Source: Gemmatimonadota bacterium | GTDB lineage: Bacteria > Gemmatimonadota > Gemmatimonadetes > Gemmatimonadales > GWC2-71-9 | NCBI GenBank assembly: GCA_011390645.1 | Contig: JAABRY010000009.1 | Span: 1 to 40,980, forward strand | Reading direction: 5' to 3' | Length of the DNA stretch: 40,980 nt | Part shown: positions 1 through 8,146 of the stretch, piece after piece | How the letters are laid out: every line of letters begins with the position of its first letter | How positions within the stretch are numbered: the stretch's first letter is position 1 | Position numbers and translations under genes: made by a program | Notes under the pieces: generated by a model | Databases searched by the model: none | The model's input: only the letters and a program-made list of their open reading frames with translations | What the model was told of the DNA's origin: nothing

Positions 1-90
1 GGTGAAGCTGTCGTAAGTCGTAAGTCGTAAGTCGTAGGTCGCAAGTCGTAGGTGGGAGGTCGTATGACCTATGACCTACGACCTATGACC
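1..90. repeat. Heptad-repeat palindrome downstream of the tRNA operon
   Basis: Bases 10-86 are eleven consecutive seven-base units. First come GTCGTAA three times, GTCGTAG, GTCGCAA, GTCGTAG, GTGGGAG and GTCGTAT. Then the complementary-sense units GACCTAT, GACCTAC and GACCTAT follow, with the seven-base register kept across the switch of orientation. The two halves can pair as an imperfect hairpin. The element lies just past the last tRNA of the minus-strand operon, so it could act as a terminator or processing structure. There is no U-tract, so that role is inference. The same unit family recurs at 12915-13028. Confidence 0.85.
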
Positions 91-102
91 TTTCCCATCC
101 AG

Positions 103-175
103 AGCTCGCGATCGGGATTGAACCGATGACCTCATCCTTACCAAGGATGTGCTCTACCAACTGAGCTACGCGAGC
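103..175 (-). tRNA. tRNA-Thr(GGT)
   Basis: Read on the minus strand, a perfect seven-pair acceptor stem GCTCGCG/CGCGAGC closes a 73-base cloverleaf. It has the D-arm GTAGCTCAGTTGGTAGAGC and a T-arm with GGTTCAATCC. The anticodon stem CATCC/GGATG closes loop TTGGTAA, giving anticodon GGT (Thr). The discriminator base is T and no CCA is encoded. It is the last of four tRNAs in the operon. Confidence 0.96.
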
Positions 176-242
176 AACTGCCGTGTGCTACCCTTCCTTC
201 AATCGCGCTGCTGCCTTGGGCCGGCCAACCGGGGTCGGCCAG

Positions 243-315
243 AGCGGGCGACGGGACTCGAACCCGCGACCCTCAGCTTGGAAGGCTGATGCTCTACCAA
301 CTGAGCTACACCCGC
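243..315 (-). tRNA. tRNA-Gly(TCC)
   Basis: Minus-strand 73-base cloverleaf with acceptor GCGGGTG/CGCCCGC (one G-T pair). The D-arm is GTAGCTCAGTTGGTAGAGC and the T-arm contains GGTTCGAGTCC. The anticodon stem TCAGC/GCTGA closes loop CTTCCAA, giving anticodon TCC (Gly). The discriminator is T, as is usual for Gly tRNAs, and CCA is not encoded. It is third in the operon. Confidence 0.96.
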
Positions 316-352
316 AACGCGTCAACACACCTACCGGTTCCTGCGTCGTGCA

Positions 353-437
353 TGGTGGGGGTAGGATTCGAACCTACGTAGGGCGTAAACCCGGCAGATT
401 TACAGTCTGCTGCCATTAGCCACTCGGCCACCCCACC
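353..437 (-). tRNA. tRNA-Tyr(GTA)
   Basis: Minus-strand 85-base class II tRNA with a long variable arm, as expected for bacterial tRNA-Tyr. The acceptor is GGTGGGG/CCCCACC and the discriminator is A. The anticodon stem GCAGA/TCTGC closes loop CTGTAAA, giving anticodon GTA. The T-arm contains GGTTCGAATCC. CCA is not encoded. It is second in the operon. Confidence 0.96.
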
Positions 438-480
438 GCGGCCTGTCCATCGCCGGTTGTCCTCTTGCCCTCATCACTGG

Positions 481-553
481 AGCTGACGGCGGGAATCGAA
501 CCCACAACCGCCTGATTACAAATCAGGTGCTCTGCCAATTGAGCTACGTCAGC
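481..553 (-). tRNA. tRNA-Thr(TGT)
   Basis: Minus-strand 73-base cloverleaf with a perfect acceptor stem GCTGACG/CGTCAGC. The anticodon stem CCTGA/TCAGG closes loop TTTGTAA, giving anticodon TGT (Thr). The T-arm contains GGTTCGATTCC. Unlike the other three tRNAs it is followed directly by an encoded CCA (478-480), which may be chance. It is the first gene of the operon, about 23 bases after the predicted transcription start. Confidence 0.96.
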
Positions 554-582
554 CAAAATGCCCGGTCCACGGCCAGACCTCA

Positions 583-611
583 AACATATCCAAGGGGCAA
601 GCGGGCGTCAA
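583..611 (-). promoter_or_regulatory. Sigma-70-like promoter of the tRNA operon
   Basis: On the minus strand TTGACG (606-611) is separated by exactly 17 bases from TATGTT (583-588), a near-consensus housekeeping promoter. Transcription would start near 576, shortly before tRNA-Thr(TGT). All four tRNAs lie downstream on the same strand with only short gaps, so this one promoter probably drives the whole cluster. Confidence 0.8.
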
Positions 612-657
612 CGGCCGGATGGGACTGGCCGTGGGAGACGGGCCGGCCCAGGGTTGA

Positions 658-757
658 GGTGAAACGTGAAAGGTGAAAGGGGGTGCGAATGCGGGCCTTC
701 CCGATGCGGCGCGCAACTGCGGAGCGCCCTTTCACGTTTCACCTTTCACCTTTCACC
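658..757. repeat. GGTGAAA heptad palindrome
   Basis: The left arm at 658-681 is built from GGTGAAA, CGTGAAA, GGTGAAA and GGG. The right arm at 727-757 is CCC followed by TTTCACG and three TTTCACC units. Twenty-four bases can pair with two mismatches around a loop of about 45 bases. The 24-base left arm is identical to the reverse complement of 21661-21684. The element lies between the divergent tRNA promoter and the lipoprotein gene at 794. Confidence 0.85.
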
Positions 758-782
758 TTTTCCCCCTCACCCCTCACCCCGA

Positions 783-788
783 TATCTT
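783..788 (+). promoter_or_regulatory. Candidate -10 box of a leaderless transcript
   Basis: TATCTT ends five bases before the ATG at 794, and no Shine-Dalgarno sequence is visible. This spacing would place the transcription start on or near the A of ATG. Several other genes here show the same arrangement (20012, 28003, 28056, 36729, 37916). Inferred from sequence only. Confidence 0.5.
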
Positions 789-793
789 CCGGA

Positions 794-1369
794 ATGCGAC
801 ATACCCTCCCCTTGTTGGCCCTCCTCCTCGCGGCCTGCGGCGCGACCGACGCCACCCCGCCAAACCCCCTGCTGGAGCTCGGAGACCCGGCCGGAGACGC
901 CGTGTTCCACCCCCAGGCCCCGATTTCACCCGACCTCCGCTCGGCCTTCCTGGAGCTGACCGAGACCCGGCTCATCTTCGAGATCGGGCTGGCGCCCGGG
1001 ACCGACATGGAGAAGGTGACGGTGGGGATCAACTTCGACGCCGACGCCAATCCTGACACCGGCGACCCCTTCGCCGACCAGGGGACGGAGGCGATCGCCG
1101 AGGTGGGGGCGGGGAATCCGCCGAACGGCATCCTGGTCTTTCGGTGGCAGGGCGGTGGGTACCAGTTGCTCGTCAACCCGACGGCGCTGGTGCGGGAGGG
1201 GCTGGTGCTACGCGGTGAGATCCCGCGCGGGCTGTTGACCGGAGTGGACCGCCACAGCACCGTGCGGCTCTACGCGACGCACTATCTGGGGGACGACAGC
1301 TGGACCGGCTTCCTGGACTACATGCCCGATCGCGAACTGGCCCCGGCCCGGATCAGCCCGCAGCCCTGA
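794..1369 (+). CDS. Putative lipoprotein, function unknown
   Basis: A protein of 191 residues. The N-terminus MRHTLPLLALLLAAC is a short lipoprotein signal with lipobox LAAC, so the mature protein probably starts at Cys15 and is lipid-anchored. The rest looks like a secreted beta-rich domain. It contains an Asp-rich loop, NFDADANPDTGD, that resembles a calcium-binding turn, but I cannot assign a family. The ATG at 794 is chosen over more upstream codons because those would translate the heptad repeat, and because the lipobox then sits at the normal distance. There is no Shine-Dalgarno, but a TATCTT box lies just before the start. Its 3' end overlaps the convergent cysS by 17 bases. Confidence 0.75.
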   Translation: MRHTLPLLALLLAACGATDATPPNPLLELGDPAGDAVFHPQAPISPDLRSAFLELTETRLIFEIGLAPGTDMEKVTVGINFDADANPDTGDPFADQGTEAIAEVGAGNPPNGILVFRWQGGGYQLLVNPTALVREGLVLRGEIPRGLLTGVDRHSTVRLYATHYLGDDSWTGFLDYMPDRELAPARISPQP

Positions 1370-2831
1370 CCACTTCGGCCGACCCGTCCTTGCGGTCGCG
1401 CACTTCCCATCCCGCGGTAGTCAGGAGGTCGCGGATCCGATCGGCTTCCGGCCAATCGCGCGCATGCTTGGCGGCCAGACGCCGGCCGGCCCATGCCACA
1501 GCCCAGTCGCTGTCCCCTCCGGACTCCTCGAGTCCATCCCGCGCATCCGCCATCGTGACCACCCGCGGCCCGGAGGCCAGCGGCAACACCTGCAGCACGT
1601 CGGTCGTGCGTGACCAGACCGCCTGAAGCGACGGTCCCGGGGACTCGCCGGCATCGAGGAGGCGATTCCCCTCGCGGACCGCATCGAAGAGCGCGGCCAG
1701 CGCCCGCGGGGCGTTGAGGTCGTCGTTCATCGCCTCAGTGAAGGCGGTATCCAGTTCGGCCGCGACGGCGTCAAGCGACGGACTGCTCCCCCCTGCCCCG
1801 GCCGCCGCCAACCGGGCTCCGAACGCCCCCAACCGGCGGGACCCCTCCCGTGCGGCATCGAGCGCCTGATCGGTGAAATCGAGTGGCGCGCGGTAGTGCG
1901 TGGTCGCGAAGAGGAGCCGCACGGTGCCGGCATCGACCCCCTCCTCACGCAGGTCCCGCGCGGTGAGGATGTTGCCGAACCGCTTGCTCATCTTCGTGCC
2001 GGACATCGTGAGGAACTCACCGTGCATCCAGACACGGGCGAACTCATCGCGGCCGGTATGCGCACAACTCTGGGCGATCTCGTCCTCGTGGTGCGGGAAG
2101 ACGAGGTCGATCCCGCCGGCGTGAATGTCGAGCACTTCGGCGTCGAGTTCCTTGCCGATCAGGTCGAGCGCCATCGCAGAGCATTCGAGATGCCATCCCG
2201 GGCGACCGCGACCGAACGGTGCATCCCATGCCGCGCCGACCTGCTCGTCTTCGGCGCGCGCCGCCTTCCACAACACGAAGTCGCGTGCATCCGCCTTGTC
2301 GTACTCGTCGGCGCTGGTGCGTCCGCCGGCACCGGCCTGCAACTCGCGGGTGTCGAGACGCGACAGCTTGCCGTAGCCGGGGAACTTCGCGATGGCGAAA
2401 TACACCGAGCCATCGTCGCCCTTGTAGGCCACGCCCTTCTCCAGCAGCGACTCGACCATGGCAATCATCGGCGCGACGTATTCGGTCGCGCGCGGGTAGA
2501 CGTGTGCCGGGAGGATCCGCAGGTACTCGCGATCCTCGTGGAACGCCGCGATGAAGCGAGCGGTGTGCTCCGCGAGCGACACCTCGGCCTTGAGGGCGCC
2601 GTTGATCGTCTTGTCGTCGACGTCCGTGAGATTCATCACGTGGAAGACGCGGTACCCACTCGCCTCGAGCCAGCGCCGCAGCATGTCCTCGAAGAGGAAA
2701 GTGCGGAAGTTGCCGATGTGCGCGTAGTTGTAGACCGTCGGCCCGCACGTGTACACCGAGACGTGGGGGGGGGCGAGTGGCGCGAAAGGCTCCGCCGAGC
2801 GCGTCATGGTGTTGTGCAGGCGCAGGGTCAC
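1353..2831 (-). CDS. cysS: Cysteinyl-tRNA synthetase
   Basis: Charges tRNA-Cys with cysteine in the cytoplasm (class I synthetase, 492 residues, normal length). Visible signatures are the zinc/cysteine-site start CGPTVYN, the HIGH-type motif AHIGN, the zinc-ligand regions HLECSAMA and HHEDE, and the KMSKS-type loop KMSKR. A C-terminal DALR-like helical domain follows. The start is the GTG at 2831, giving an N-terminus VTLRLHNTMTRSAEPF that matches other CysS proteins. Longer versions would run through the upstream gene. This GTG overlaps the TGA of the mscS-like gene (GTGA), so translation is probably coupled. A nine-G run (2765-2773) lies near the N-terminal coding end. Confidence 0.97.
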   Translation of the reverse strand: MTLRLHNTMTRSAEPFAPLAPPHVSVYTCGPTVYNYAHIGNFRTFLFEDMLRRWLEASGYRVFHVMNLTDVDDKTINGALKAEVSLAEHTARFIAAFHEDREYLRILPAHVYPRATEYVAPMIAMVESLLEKGVAYKGDDGSVYFAIAKFPGYGKLSRLDTRELQAGAGGRTSADEYDKADARDFVLWKAARAEDEQVGAAWDAPFGRGRPGWHLECSAMALDLIGKELDAEVLDIHAGGIDLVFPHHEDEIAQSCAHTGRDEFARVWMHGEFLTMSGTKMSKRFGNILTARDLREEGVDAGTVRLLFATTHYRAPLDFTDQALDAAREGSRRLGAFGARLAAAGAGGSSPSLDAVAAELDTAFTEAMNDDLNAPRALAALFDAVREGNRLLDAGESPGPSLQAVWSRTTDVLQVLPLASGPRVVTMADARDGLEESGGDSDWAVAWAGRRLAAKHARDWPEADRIRDLLTTAGWEVRDRKDGSAEVVRAAG

Positions 2832-3775
2832 GCGTCGGGGTCCTTCTCGGTGGCCGGTGGGGCGATCAGCGCGCCATCCGGGCCATGGTGTCGCACGTGC
2901 ACCGTGCGCTGCGGGAAGGGAATCTCGATCCCTTCCTGGTCCAGTCGATTCTTGGCACGCCGCATGAATTCGCGCCCGACTTCCCACTGCATCCCGGGCT
3001 GCGTGCGCAGCATCACGCGAATGTGCACCGCGCTGTCGGCGAGCGAGGCCACCCCGACCACCTCGGGCGGGCCATCCAGGCGTGTCGTCCAGGACGCATC
3101 CTCGCCGAAGCGCGCGGCCTCATCCGTGAGCACCTCGATCGCGTGGTCCACCTTCGTCTCGTAGGCGACGCCGATATCGAGCACCGCCCGGGACCAGCCG
3201 CGCGTCTTGTTGCTCACCGTCGTGATCTGCCCGTTGGGGATGACGTGGAGCACGCCCTCAAGATCACGCAGCATCACCACCCGTAGCGTCATCCGCTCGA
3301 CCCCACCAGCCAGCCCGGCCACCTCGATCACGTCGCCGATCGCGAACTGGTTTTCCATCAGGATGAAGAAACCGCTGATGACGTCCTTCACGAGCGACTG
3401 CGACCCGAACGAGACGGCCAACCCGAGAATACCCGCACCCGCCAGCAACGGGGCAATGTCGATGAACTGGTTCAGCGTGAGGATCAGCGTGAACACGAGG
3501 ATGATGATCTTGCCGACGCCCTTGAGCAACGAGGCGATCGTCTGGGCACGCTTCTCGTGGTGAGACAGGCGCAGGTCGTCCCCGTCGTCGGCGACCTTGA
3601 CGATCCGGTCCGCGACGACGAGGACGAGACGCCAGACCAGATATGCGCCGAACCAGAGCAGGGCGGTCTTGAGGCCAACCACGCGCACCTCTTCGAGCTC
3701 GATGCCGAAGAGGCCGAACCAGCGTTCCAAAGTGGCGGTGATGTCGAACAACAGTGTGGAAGTCAGTCCTTGCAT
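2828..3775 (-). CDS. MscS-family mechanosensitive channel
   Basis: A small-conductance mechanosensitive channel homologue of about 315 residues, in the inner membrane, expected to release solutes on hypo-osmotic shock. Two N-terminal hydrophobic helices are followed by the conserved pore segment. That segment contains LLAGAGILGLAVSFGSQSL and then VKDVISGFFILMENQF, the typical MscS TM3 and its kink. The cytoplasmic beta domain carries the GDVIEVAG and HVIPNGQI signatures. I chose the ATG at 3775. A TTG at 3811 in the same frame would add 12 residues, and neither start has a good Shine-Dalgarno. It sits between the phosphatase and cysS, and its stop overlaps the cysS start. Confidence 0.9.
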   Translation of the reverse strand: MQGLTSTLLFDITATLERWFGLFGIELEEVRVVGLKTALLWFGAYLVWRLVLVVADRIVKVADDGDDLRLSHHEKRAQTIASLLKGVGKIIILVFTLILTLNQFIDIAPLLAGAGILGLAVSFGSQSLVKDVISGFFILMENQFAIGDVIEVAGLAGGVERMTLRVVMLRDLEGVLHVIPNGQITTVSNKTRGWSRAVLDIGVAYETKVDHAIEVLTDEAARFGEDASWTTRLDGPPEVVGVASLADSAVHIRVMLRTQPGMQWEVGREFMRRAKNRLDQEGIEIPFPQRTVHVRHHGPDGALIAPPATEKDPDA

Positions 3776-3853
3776 GGCTCGCAAACTGTGGACGCCGGGG
3801 GGTGGGGTCAACCGCAGGAATGAGATTCGGGCCGCCCCTCACCCCCTGCACGG

Positions 3854-5392
3854 TCAGACCCGCTGGATCCCCGCGACACCATGTTCGACGCGCCAGCGAC
3901 TTGCGGTTTCGACCGGCGCACCTGGCCGCGTGATGTATGGTACGACGCGGTAGTCGGTGTGCCACGCCTCCGGAGTGACCTCGCAGCGGAGGTAGCCCCG
4001 ACGGGCGCTCTGCCACTTCGTGTGCGGGTTCTCCGCGAGTGAGGTGTCGGTGACGCCCCCGGATCGGTCGGCGCCGTCTCCACCAGACGCGATGCTGGTC
4101 CCGACGAATTCGGCGGCGACGACCCTGCCCTCCGGCCGGCCGAAATCGGTGGCGAGGTCGTTGGCCCACGCGGAGTGGATGTCGCCCGTGAGGACCACGG
4201 TCCGATTGGCGGCCCGTTCCGCGATCATCGTCAGCAGCCGTTCGTGCGCCGCCGGGTAGCCGCTCCACTGATCCATCGAGACCTGCACCTCGGGGCCGGC
4301 GCGGAAGTCGAAGGGTGCCACCATGACCTGTTGGGCCAGCACCTGCCACCGCGCCCGGCTGGTGGCGACGCCGTCGGCAAGCCACTGCTCCTGACCACGA
4401 CCGAGCAAGGTGCTGTCCGGATCCGCCCAGTTGCCGCATGGCACGACCTTGTTGCCGTCCCCGCAGGGTTGGTCGCTGCGATACTGCCGCGTGTCGAGGG
4501 TCCAGAGGCTCGCCAACCCGCCCCACTGCGTGCCGCGGTGAATGGTGAGGTCTGCCCACGAGCGCACACGGGGCACGCGCACGGGTTGGTTCTCCCACCA
4601 CGCCTGGTAGGCCATCGCCCGCCGGGCGCGCATCTGCTCGGCGGACTCCATCCAGTTTTCCCCGACCTCATTCGCGTAGTTGTTGTCCACCTCGTGATCG
4701 TCCCACGTCACCAGCCACGGGCAACTGGCGTGCGCGGCCTGGAGCATGGCGTCGGACTTGTACTGCGCGTAGCGAATGCGATAGTCCTCGAGCGATTGAA
4801 TCTCGATCGTCGCATGCTTGCGCACGCCGCCGTCCCGCCCGCTGTACTCGTAGATGTAGTCACCGGTGTGCGCGATGAGGTCGAAGCGCTCCTGCGCCAT
4901 GTGCTCCAGTGCCGTGTAGTGCCCCGCCTCATAGCTCTGGCACCCGGCGACCCCGAGACGCAGGGGTTCGATGGTGTTCGCTGCTGGTGTCGTGCGGGTG
5001 CGCCCGACGGCACTCACCGCATCGCCGGCCATGAAGCGGTAGAAATAGTCGCGACCAGGTGCGAGCCCGGTCGCGTCCACGTGCACGCTGTGGCCCAGTT
5101 CCGGCGCGGCGGTGGCGCGGCCCTGTTGGATCACCCGGCCGAAGGTGTCATCCTCTGCGAGTTCCCAGCGCACGGCGGTGCGGACGGCATCCATCCCGTA
5201 GCCCGGCACCAGGGGTTCGGGCGCGAGGCGCGTCCACAGCATCACGCTGTCCGCGGTGGGGTCGCCCGAGGCGACACCCAGCGAGAACGGATCAGCCCGG
5301 AATGAGGGCCGCAAGCGCACCCGCCAGTCGGTGGGGATGACGGCGGCAAGCGCGGCGTAGCGCGCGAAGTCGAGAAACGAGCGACGGTGCAT
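3854..5392 (-). CDS. phoD: PhoD-like alkaline phosphatase
   Basis: A protein of 512 residues of the PhoD phosphatase/phosphodiesterase family, enzymes that release phosphate from phosphomono- and diesters outside the cytoplasm. The N-terminus MHRRSFLDFARYAALAAV has a twin-arginine-type motif, as known for PhoD proteins exported folded. Family landmarks in order are GVASGDPTADSVMLWTRL (N-terminal domain), AHTGDYIYEYSG, WDDHEVDNNYAN and LTGDIHSAWAND, which supply the metal-binding Asp, Asn and His residues. The expected family length is about 500 to 550. It is followed at a short distance by the mscS-like gene on the same strand. No Pho box could be recognised in the 75-base upstream gap. Confidence 0.92.
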   Translation of the reverse strand: MHRRSFLDFARYAALAAVIPTDWRVRLRPSFRADPFSLGVASGDPTADSVMLWTRLAPEPLVPGYGMDAVRTAVRWELAEDDTFGRVIQQGRATAAPELGHSVHVDATGLAPGRDYFYRFMAGDAVSAVGRTRTTPAANTIEPLRLGVAGCQSYEAGHYTALEHMAQERFDLIAHTGDYIYEYSGRDGGVRKHATIEIQSLEDYRIRYAQYKSDAMLQAAHASCPWLVTWDDHEVDNNYANEVGENWMESAEQMRARRAMAYQAWWENQPVRVPRVRSWADLTIHRGTQWGGLASLWTLDTRQYRSDQPCGDGNKVVPCGNWADPDSTLLGRGQEQWLADGVATSRARWQVLAQQVMVAPFDFRAGPEVQVSMDQWSGYPAAHERLLTMIAERAANRTVVLTGDIHSAWANDLATDFGRPEGRVVAAEFVGTSIASGGDGADRSGGVTDTSLAENPHTKWQSARRGYLRCEVTPEAWHTDYRVVPYITRPGAPVETASRWRVEHGVAGIQRV

Positions 5393-5467
5393 CTGCGGAT
5401 CCAGTCGGAGGGATGCCGACTAATCTGCAGACTGCACCGTCAGTGCGCGAGGGATGTGAAGAGACCG

Positions 5468-6550
5468 TTACGTCGCGCGTCGCGCCCGCTTCTGATGCGC
5501 GGCCTGCTCGATCGCCTCGTACAGCGGCGCCGGATCGAAGCGGACCGGGTCGGTGCACGGCAAACCGGTCTCGGCCGCCGCGCGTTCACAGGCGGCGCGC
5601 GCTTCGTCGTCGGTCATGTCGTAGGTGTTCATCGCGATGCCGACGACCTTGGACGGATGCACCATGCCCGCAATGCGCTCATACACCTCGACGTATTCGC
5701 TGAGCGGCGGGATGCGCAGCCAGGAGGCCTTGCGATAGTCGCCGATGTACTCGCGACTGGCCTGATGACAGAGGATCATCGCATCCGGACAGGATCCGTG
5801 CAGCAGGCCGAGCGTCACGCCGGAGTAGCCGGGATGGTTGATGCTACCCTGCCCCTCCACGAGCACCACATCGGCGCCCTCGGCACCCTGCACCGTGATG
5901 CGCTCCGCTGCCCCGGCAATGAAGTCGGCGACGACCGCATCCACGCCGATGCCCCAGCCCTCGATCATGATCCCGGTCTGACCCGTGGCGACGAACCGGG
6001 TACGCATGCCCCGCTTGTTGAGTCCGCGAACGAGTTGGAGCTGCGCCGTCATCTTGCCGACGTTGCAATCGGTGCCCACGGTCAGCACGACGAGCGGTTC
6101 GAGTTGCTTGGCGAGCCCGCCCGCGACCGGGAGATCGGCCGGTGGGCGGCGGATATCGGTGATGGTGCGCCCCCCGATACGTGCGGCTTCCGCGAGGATG
6201 GGGTCGTCATTGAGGAAGGTGTGCAGGCCGCTCACGATATCGCAGCCACCGACGAGTGCCTCGCGCAGCCACTCGCGCCAGGCATCCGGCAAGCGACCAC
6301 CGGTGGGCGCGATCCCGATGAGCACCGAGGTGGCACCGAGCGCCAGGCCTTCGGCCATCGAGCCGACGACGGGAATCCCCCCCCCAAAGCCGAGCACATC
6401 GTGTGCGGTGCGGCCGGCGTGGCCGCGGTCAAGCACCGCGACCACCCGGTCGGCCTGGTAACGAATGATGGAGTTGGCAGTCTTCGAGGTCATCGGACCG
6501 AAGTCACCGTCCGCGAGGATCAGGTGCTTCGGGGCGGTGGCGGTCGTCAC
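5468..6550 (-). CDS. DUF1611 family P-loop protein
   Basis: A protein of 360 residues of the DUF1611 family, which includes DgcN-type proteins. Those act with DgcA in D-glutamate/N-acetyl-D-glutamate metabolism in some bacteria. The N-terminal part has a Rossmann-like start (ILADGDFGPMTSKTANSI) and the glycine-rich GFGGGIPVVGS. A P-loop GTDCNVGKMT lies at residues 159-168, and a Walker-B-like VVLVEGQGS follows. It starts at a GTG that overlaps the pspA stop codon (GTGA), so it is the last gene of the pspA operon. No DgcA-like epimerase is next to it, so the specific substrate is not known here. A nine-C run falls in the GFGGGIP codons. Confidence 0.85.
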   Translation of the reverse strand: MTTATAPKHLILADGDFGPMTSKTANSIIRYQADRVVAVLDRGHAGRTAHDVLGFGGGIPVVGSMAEGLALGATSVLIGIAPTGGRLPDAWREWLREALVGGCDIVSGLHTFLNDDPILAEAARIGGRTITDIRRPPADLPVAGGLAKQLEPLVVLTVGTDCNVGKMTAQLQLVRGLNKRGMRTRFVATGQTGIMIEGWGIGVDAVVADFIAGAAERITVQGAEGADVVLVEGQGSINHPGYSGVTLGLLHGSCPDAMILCHQASREYIGDYRKASWLRIPPLSEYVEVYERIAGMVHPSKVVGIAMNTYDMTDDEARAACERAAAETGLPCTDPVRFDPAPLYEAIEQAAHQKRARRAT

Positions 6551-7311
6551 TTGCTATCCGTCTCCTCGATGATCTCTGCGTCGTCGGCCTCGTCCTGCCC
6601 CTGGCCGATCTGCTTCGGGGCCTCGCCCTTGCCGCCCCCGAGCATGCCCATCTTGGCCTTCAACTCGAGCAGTTGCTGGTCGGAACTGCCATGGTACTCG
6701 AGCTGCTCGAACTCCTTCATCAGGTTGTCACCGGTGAACTCCTGCTGGAGCTCCGCGGCGGCCAAGGCCTTGCGCTCGTTCGACTCGATCTTCTCCTGCA
6801 TCCGCTCGAACGACTCGAAGGCGCTCTTGTCGCCCATCCCCGAGAGGGTGTCCTGGATGCGCTGCTGCGCCTCGGCGCGACGCGCCCGCGCAATCAGGAT
6901 GTTCTTCTTGCGCTTCGCCTCCTCGATCTTTTCGTTGAGCTGGCGCAGCGAGGACTTGAGGCTCTCGGTCTCCTGCTTGCTCTTGACCCAGGTCTCGTGC
7001 AGCGACTGCGCACCCTGCAGTGCCTCGTTGTACCGCATCAGGGCCTGCTTGGCGAGGTCGTCACGCCCCTCCTGCACGGCGAGCATGGCACGGCGCTCCC
7101 AGTCCTCCGCCTGCTTCTTCATGGCGATGGCGTCGGCCTCGAGCTTCTTCTCGTCGGCAATCGCCTGCGCCACCTGCTGACGGGCCTTGTCCAACTGGCT
7201 GCGCATGTCGGTGATCAACGTGGTCAGCATCTTCTCGGGATCTTCCGCCCTTGAGATGAGGTCGTTGATGTTCGAGCGCAGCATCGTCGCGAATCGTTCG
7301 AAGATGCCCAT
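6547..7311 (-). CDS. pspA: PspA/IM30 family membrane-stress protein
   Basis: A protein of 254 residues with the PspA/Vipp1 organisation. It starts MGIFERFATMLRSNINDLIS (amphipathic helix and hairpin start) and continues with SRAEDPEKML and a long charged coiled coil rich in Glu, Lys, Gln and Ala. PspA proteins are peripheral inner-membrane proteins that polymerise and stabilise damaged membranes. The C-terminal tail (about residues 225-254) is acidic and variable. The gene lies three bases after the YbjN-like gene, with GGGAG nine bases before its ATG. The four small membrane proteins farther upstream on the same strand are plausible membrane docking partners. Confidence 0.93.
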   Translation of the reverse strand: MGIFERFATMLRSNINDLISRAEDPEKMLTTLITDMRSQLDKARQQVAQAIADEKKLEADAIAMKKQAEDWERRAMLAVQEGRDDLAKQALMRYNEALQGAQSLHETWVKSKQETESLKSSLRQLNEKIEEAKRKKNILIARARRAEAQQRIQDTLSGMGDKSAFESFERMQEKIESNERKALAAAELQQEFTGDNLMKEFEQLEYHGSSDQQLLELKAKMGMLGGGKGEAPKQIGQGQDEADDAEIIEETDSK

Positions 7312-7314
7312 CGG

Positions 7315-7701
7315 TCAGGACTCCCGGTACGGGGCAAGACTGCCCAGGTGCGAAGCGAGCGCGAGGGAGAGCGAATCCACGCTCGCCTCGAAGTCAGTGA
7401 AATCCACGCGGTCCAATTCCATCGCGGCCGTGAGCACGACGTCGTTGCCTTCGACGCCGTAGGCCCCGCGAACGAGGTCCCGCGCGTTGTACTCCATCAG
7501 CTTGCGGCAGAGCTCGCCGGCACGTGTCGTGTCGGTCGGGAGTGCCATCACCCGAATCCGCATCACCAGGACCGGCGGCGCATACTGGACCGCGATCTGG
7601 GTGCCGTCCGGCGTCCGGACCAGCCAGAGGTCGTCGGTGGTCGTCTCGACCGCGAGGTCGAGGCGGTCGAAGAACGACTGCACATCATCATGCGTGATCA
7701 T
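7315..7701 (-). CDS. YbjN-like protein
   Basis: A protein of about 128 residues with the alpha-beta pattern of YbjN/type III chaperone-like proteins. Strands such as DDLWLVRTP and QIAVQYAPPVLVMRIRVMAL are followed by helices (GELCRKLMEYN) and the conserved-looking VRGAYGVEGNDVVLTAAMELD. No catalytic residues are evident. Such proteins are usually small cytoplasmic regulators or chaperones, so an accessory role to PspA is inference from the neighbourhood. The ATG at 7701 is preferred because AAGGGGG lies five bases upstream. A GTG two codons earlier is possible. It lies between the small membrane-protein block and pspA. Confidence 0.75.
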   Translation of the reverse strand: MITHDDVQSFFDRLDLAVETTTDDLWLVRTPDGTQIAVQYAPPVLVMRIRVMALPTDTTRAGELCRKLMEYNARDLVRGAYGVEGNDVVLTAAMELDRVDFTDFEASVDSLSLALASHLGSLAPYRES

Positions 7702-7783
7702 CCCCACCCCCTTGGCCCGGGCGATGCCGGGCGTTCAGTCCGAAACGTAGTGGTAGCCGGGTCAGGGCGGCAAACCAGTGGTG

Positions 7784-8146
7784 TCAGGCCCCGTCGTGCT
7801 CAACCTTGGTGCGATCGGCCAGGAGGCGTTCGGCAAAGTCTTGTCGCTCCTCCAGCTCCAGTACCCGTGCCCGCAGTTCGTCGAGTTCGGAGTACACCTC
7901 GGACGGGACATCGAGGCTCTGGGGCGCTTCCGCGGCTGCCCCGGAGATGCGTGCGCCAATCGCCTGGCCGACCGGTCCCCGCAGGATCACCATCGCCGCA
8001 ACCATGGTCATGACCCAGATCGGGATGGATGCGGGCCCCAGGTTCTCTGTCGCTGTCATCAACCCGCCGAACAGCATCACCGCCGACACCGCCAGCGCGA
8101 CCGGTAGCCACCACGATCCGCGGGCATGTCGCATCTCAACGCCCAT
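7784..8146 (-). CDS. Small membrane/coiled-coil protein, paralogue 4 of 4
   Basis: A protein of 120 residues. Two hydrophobic segments (about 12-30 and 38-55) are followed by LRGPVGQAIGARI, then a helix rich in Glu and Leu ending LEERQDFAERLLADR. It shares both the membrane-proximal GPVGxAI and the terminal ERxxFAERLL motif with its neighbours. PspB also has one membrane segment followed by a coiled coil, so a PspB-like membrane partner of PspA is a reasonable inference, not an assignment. The ATG at 8146 is chosen because GGAGGT lies six bases before it, which makes it overlap the preceding gene by 11 bases. Confidence 0.8.
   Translation of the reverse strand: MGVEMRHARGSWWLPVALAVSAVMLFGGLMTATENLGPASIPIWVMTMVAAMVILRGPVGQAIGARISGAAAEAPQSLDVPSEVYSELDELRARVLELEERQDFAERLLADRTKVEHDGA

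Noticed and set aside
1-90. CRISPR array
   Set aside because: The units are seven bases long and directly adjacent, with no spacers, and they switch orientation; this does not fit a CRISPR array.
103-553. tRNA genes as an integration site with a mobile element
   Set aside because: No integrase, direct-repeat remnant of a tRNA 3' end or foreign-looking gene lies nearby; the tRNA cluster is an ordinary conserved operon.
5468-6550. D-glutamate catabolism operon (dgcN-dgcA)
   Set aside because: Only the DUF1611 member is present, with no epimerase partner; the neighbours are psp-type genes, so the specific pathway is not supported.
5387-7180. A 597-codon plus-strand frame opposite the DUF1611 and pspA genes
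   Set aside because: Low-complexity Ser/Arg-rich product opposite two clear coupled genes.
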